A stretch of DNA of 64,000 nt from Acidobacteriaceae bacterium (GTDB lineage Bacteria; Acidobacteriota; Terriglobia; Bryobacterales; Bryobacteraceae): contig JAFAMD010000012.1 in assembly GCA_019233755.1 (NCBI GenBank), forward strand, positions 1 through 64,000. The letters are read 5' to 3'. The translations under genes were made by a program, and so were the position numbers. The notes beneath the pieces were generated by a model. The model did no database searches. It was given only the letters and a program-made list of their open reading frames with translations, and was not told the DNA's origin. The first letter of the stretch is position 1, and every line of letters begins with the position of its first letter. This document shows, in pieces, positions 61,897-64,000 of this stretch.

Positions 61897-62952
61897 CTAC
61901 CGGGCCAGCGAAGGAAGACTCTCAACGCTCTCGCCGACGTCATGGAACCAAGGCAATCTCCTCCTATGGCGCAAAAATGCAGCGCATCCTTGTAAGCATG
62001 TCTCACCCTTGCATGGTGCAGCCTCAAACAAACCATCTAACTTCTCACGGACAGGTTCATACTGGCTGGCGGCGGCCGCCAATTGGCGGAGTATCTCGAT
62101 GTATCGGAAACCCAGTGCGTTCGCGAATCCGCCGATCAGAAATATTCGCTCCAAACCAGCGGCTATCGCCACGGTAAGCAGTGTGAGAACCAGCGGGCGC
62201 GTACATTCGACAACAAGGCTTGTCGCCCAGGCATCACCCGCGAGCACGGCAGGTACAATGTGATCCTCATTGTTCAATGTCTCAGGCGTAGCGCCAAGGC
62301 CGCTGGCGGCGAGTGATTTCTGGAAGTCCGCTTCTTTCCGCATCGCCTTTTGCCGAGCACGGCGTTCGATTCCTCGACCGGACGCGATGGCCCCTAGGTG
62401 CCCCCGCGCACCGCAGTCGCACACGGGCGCGTCGACGCTGTCATTCACGACAATATGGCCGATCTCGCCGGCATAAGGTGGTTCATCGAGAACACCCGAC
62501 GGGTGAGCTCGATAAAAAATCTTACTTCCGATCCCGCTACTTACGGTTGTGACCATGAAGCTTCGTGCAGTTGTCACTTCCGCAAGATGCCAGGCCGCGG
62601 CGGATACATCGTTCAGCAACACGGTCTGCCTTCCGGTACCCTGCTTAATAGCGCCTGCCAGATCGAATGGCCCTGCCTGTCCACATAGTGTGGGCGCCTG
62701 CAAGACCGTGACGCCGCCTGCTATTGGCCCGGGAAACGAAATCACCACCGGCGCATCATCTGATACTAGTCTGCGATACTTCGCCTCATAGGCAAGAATC
62801 GATGCAGTCACACGCTCCCAGATCAAGGGGGCGTCAAGCCCATCCGTAATGCTGCCGATCCGCGCTTTGGTCGTGTACTCGATCTTGCCGCTATCAGTGA
62901 CGGTACCCGCCCGCAGGAATGTTCCGCCAAGATCAAACAGCAGCGCGTGCAT
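61897..62952 (-). CDS. ROK family kinase
   Basis: The 351-residue protein has DLGGTFLRAG (phosphate-1 loop), the catalytic Asp115 in LLNDVSAAA, EIGHIVVN with zinc ligand His166, and the zinc motif CDCGARGHLGAIASG (Cys178, Cys180, His185). It resembles glucokinases. The C7-cyclitol kinases of acarbose and validamycin biosynthesis belong to this family in general, so phosphorylation of the cyclase product is a likely task. ATG 62952 is used; the longer frame overlaps the cyclase gene and is rejected. The overlap with the cyclase is 20 bp. Confidence 0.88.
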   Translation of the reverse strand: MHALLFDLGGTFLRAGTVTDSGKIEYTTKARIGSITDGLDAPLIWERVTASILAYEAKYRRLVSDDAPVVISFPGPIAGGVTVLQAPTLCGQAGPFDLAGAIKQGTGRQTVLLNDVSAAAWHLAEVTTARSFMVTTVSSGIGSKIFYRAHPSGVLDEPPYAGEIGHIVVNDSVDAPVCDCGARGHLGAIASGRGIERRARQKAMRKEADFQKSLAASGLGATPETLNNEDHIVPAVLAGDAWATSLVVECTRPLVLTLLTVAIAAGLERIFLIGGFANALGFRYIEILRQLAAAASQYEPVREKLDGLFEAAPCKGETCLQGCAAFLRHRRRLPWFHDVGESVESLPSLAR

Positions 62953-64000
62953 AGCCCTCGAACCTCTGACATGCGGCACTTTGAGCCACCAGCGCACAAC
63001 GGCGTACCAGATTTACGGCCGATTCCACTTGAGTCAGGGAAACATTCTGTATGAACATGGCAGATCCTGGTTGCGTGACTACCACGAGATTCAACGATCC
63101 ACCACGGTGCCGCCTGGTATCTTCAACGGCCTGCATTAGCACGTCGACTTCGGAAATCTGTTCATCCCAAACCGGCAAGCCCAGTTTCGGGAAAAGGGCA
63201 AACAGCCGGTCCAGAAGGCGGACATCAGCAAGACCGCAGACGACTGCAATTGACGTAGATAACAGCATGTCAAGTGCAACAGCGTGACCGTGCTTCATTT
63301 CATATTCGCTACATACCTCAAATGCAGGGCTAAAGGTATGTCCGAAATCGACGAGTCTCGCCAAGGTATCTTCAAACAGGTTGGGCGCAAGCTCTTCCAT
63401 CATGAGCAGTTCCGCGCGCCCTACCACTGCTCTGGCGATTTCGGCGGGACGCCCAAAACTGGAACGAATCAACTCTTGTCCGTGTTTCTCGATAAGCTCG
63501 AAGAGGAAGGCGTCACGAATCAACGCCACCTTCAGGATCTCCGCCATTCCGCACGCGATCTCGTCGGCCGGGAGCGTTCGGAGAAAACGGTAATCGTTAA
63601 TGCTCGCGACAGGAGGGTGGAAAGCGCCGATCAGATTCTTTTTCCCATACGCGTTCACGCCTGTCTTGATTCCTACCGCCACATCCGCCAGAGCAACGAG
63701 CGTGGTCGGAATTCGGATATAGCCAATTCCGCGCCGAAAAACTGCTGCGGCGAGCCCCGCGATATCAAGCGTCACTCCGCCGCCGAGACCTACTATCAAA
63801 CCGTCTCGAGGAAGTCCGGCACATGCGGCAAAGGCACAGATTTTTTCTACCTGCGCCAACTCCTTCGACCGCTCGCAGACTGGAAGGAGAACTTCCCCTG
63901 AGAGATGCAAGCGGCGGCGCGCGTAGTCGTTCCAGTGAGGACCGTATAATTCGGCAACTTTCGCGTCCGCGACAAGCAGAACGCTACGCCCGCTCACGAC
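62933..64000 (-). CDS. sugar-phosphate cyclase, EEVS-like (C7 cyclitol synthase), 5'-truncated
   Basis: At least 354 residues are in the window and the frame runs off the right edge, so the N-terminus is missing. The fold is that of dehydroquinate synthase: GLGGGVTLDIAGLAAAVFRR, IRIPTTLVALADVAVGIKTG, KKNLIGAFHPP and ACGMAEILKVALIRD. It reads VDFGHTFSPAFE (216-227) where dehydroquinate synthases have LNxGHTFGHAIE, HGHAVALDM instead of HGEAVAxGM, and RRHRGG (295-300) in place of the conserved Lys region. These positions fit 2-epi-5-epi-valiolone synthases, which cyclise sedoheptulose-7-phosphate. The gene overlaps the ROK kinase gene by 20 bp. Dehydroquinate synthase is the main alternative. 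Confidence 0.75.
   Translation of the reverse strand, partial: VVSGRSVLLVADAKVAELYGPHWNDYARRRLHLSGEVLLPVCERSKELAQVEKICAFAACAGLPRDGLIVGLGGGVTLDIAGLAAAVFRRGIGYIRIPTTLVALADVAVGIKTGVNAYGKKNLIGAFHPPVASINDYRFLRTLPADEIACGMAEILKVALIRDAFLFELIEKHGQELIRSSFGRPAEIARAVVGRAELLMMEELAPNLFEDTLARLVDFGHTFSPAFEVCSEYEMKHGHAVALDMLLSTSIAVVCGLADVRLLDRLFALFPKLGLPVWDEQISEVDVLMQAVEDTRRHRGGSLNLVVVTQPGSAMFIQNVSLTQVESAVNLVRRCALVAQSAACQRFEGYARAAV

Overview
The window looks like a chromosomal segment of a GC-rich Acidobacteriota bacterium, probably of the Solibacter/Bryobacter type. This is inferred from gene content: a VWFA-related secreted protein, an Oar-like TonB-dependent receptor, a GWxTD protein paired with a carboxypeptidase-regulatory barrel, several secreted proteins of acidobacterial appearance and many small intergenic hairpins. 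No rRNA, tRNA, CRISPR array, prophage or replication origin was recognised.

0-9 kb: the end of a LysR-type regulator, two small proteins (one PilZ-like), rmlD, a VWA protein, an AlkA-like DNA glycosylase, a full-length glycogen branching enzyme, adenosine deaminase, cysE and an AlaX-type tRNA-editing protein. A heptanucleotide array with an inverted partner lies between two convergent genes at 3.7-3.83 kb. 9-24 kb: a penicillin-binding transpeptidase; a nitrogen-control operon amt-glnK-glnD with an SDR gene attached; a DHA2 drug exporter; a redoxin followed by a cytochrome c/copper-monooxygenase/TPR protein; and a barrel protein with a GWxTD protein. 24-29 kb: a PDZ-containing membrane histidine kinase with an NtrC-type regulator.

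29-37.6 kb is an alpha-glucan operon: SGNH hydrolase, GT4 glycogen synthase/GlgM, GlgE, maltokinase, a short GlgB and a lone sugar-binding lipoprotein. This is the GlgE pathway without TreS or GlgC in the window. 37.8-52 kb holds secreted and metabolic genes: cupin, Tat-exported Gfo/Idh protein, PLC-like phosphodiesterase, TonB receptor, P450, SpoIIE-type phosphatase, metallophosphoesterase, PEP-mutase-family protein and a DUF1801 protein. Two neighbouring genes, the phosphodiesterase at about 41.95 kb and the receptor at about 42.37 kb, each have an N-terminus that is out of frame with the body.

52-64 kb begins with a decayed IS5-type element and then a glycan or natural-product cluster. Reading inward from the right edge on the minus strand: a sugar-phosphate cyclase with C7-cyclitol-synthase signatures (2-epi-5-epi-valiolone synthase-like), a ROK kinase, a Gfo/Idh oxidoreductase, a Nudix hydrolase, a nucleotidyltransferase, two extended SDR epimerases and a glycosyltransferase, nearly all overlapping or tightly spaced. 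A DegT-type aminotransferase on the plus strand, another epimerase and another glycosyltransferase follow. I infer a pathway that makes, phosphorylates, oxidises, activates and transfers a cyclitol or amino-cyclitol unit. It is the most interesting system here, and it is cut by the right edge of the window.
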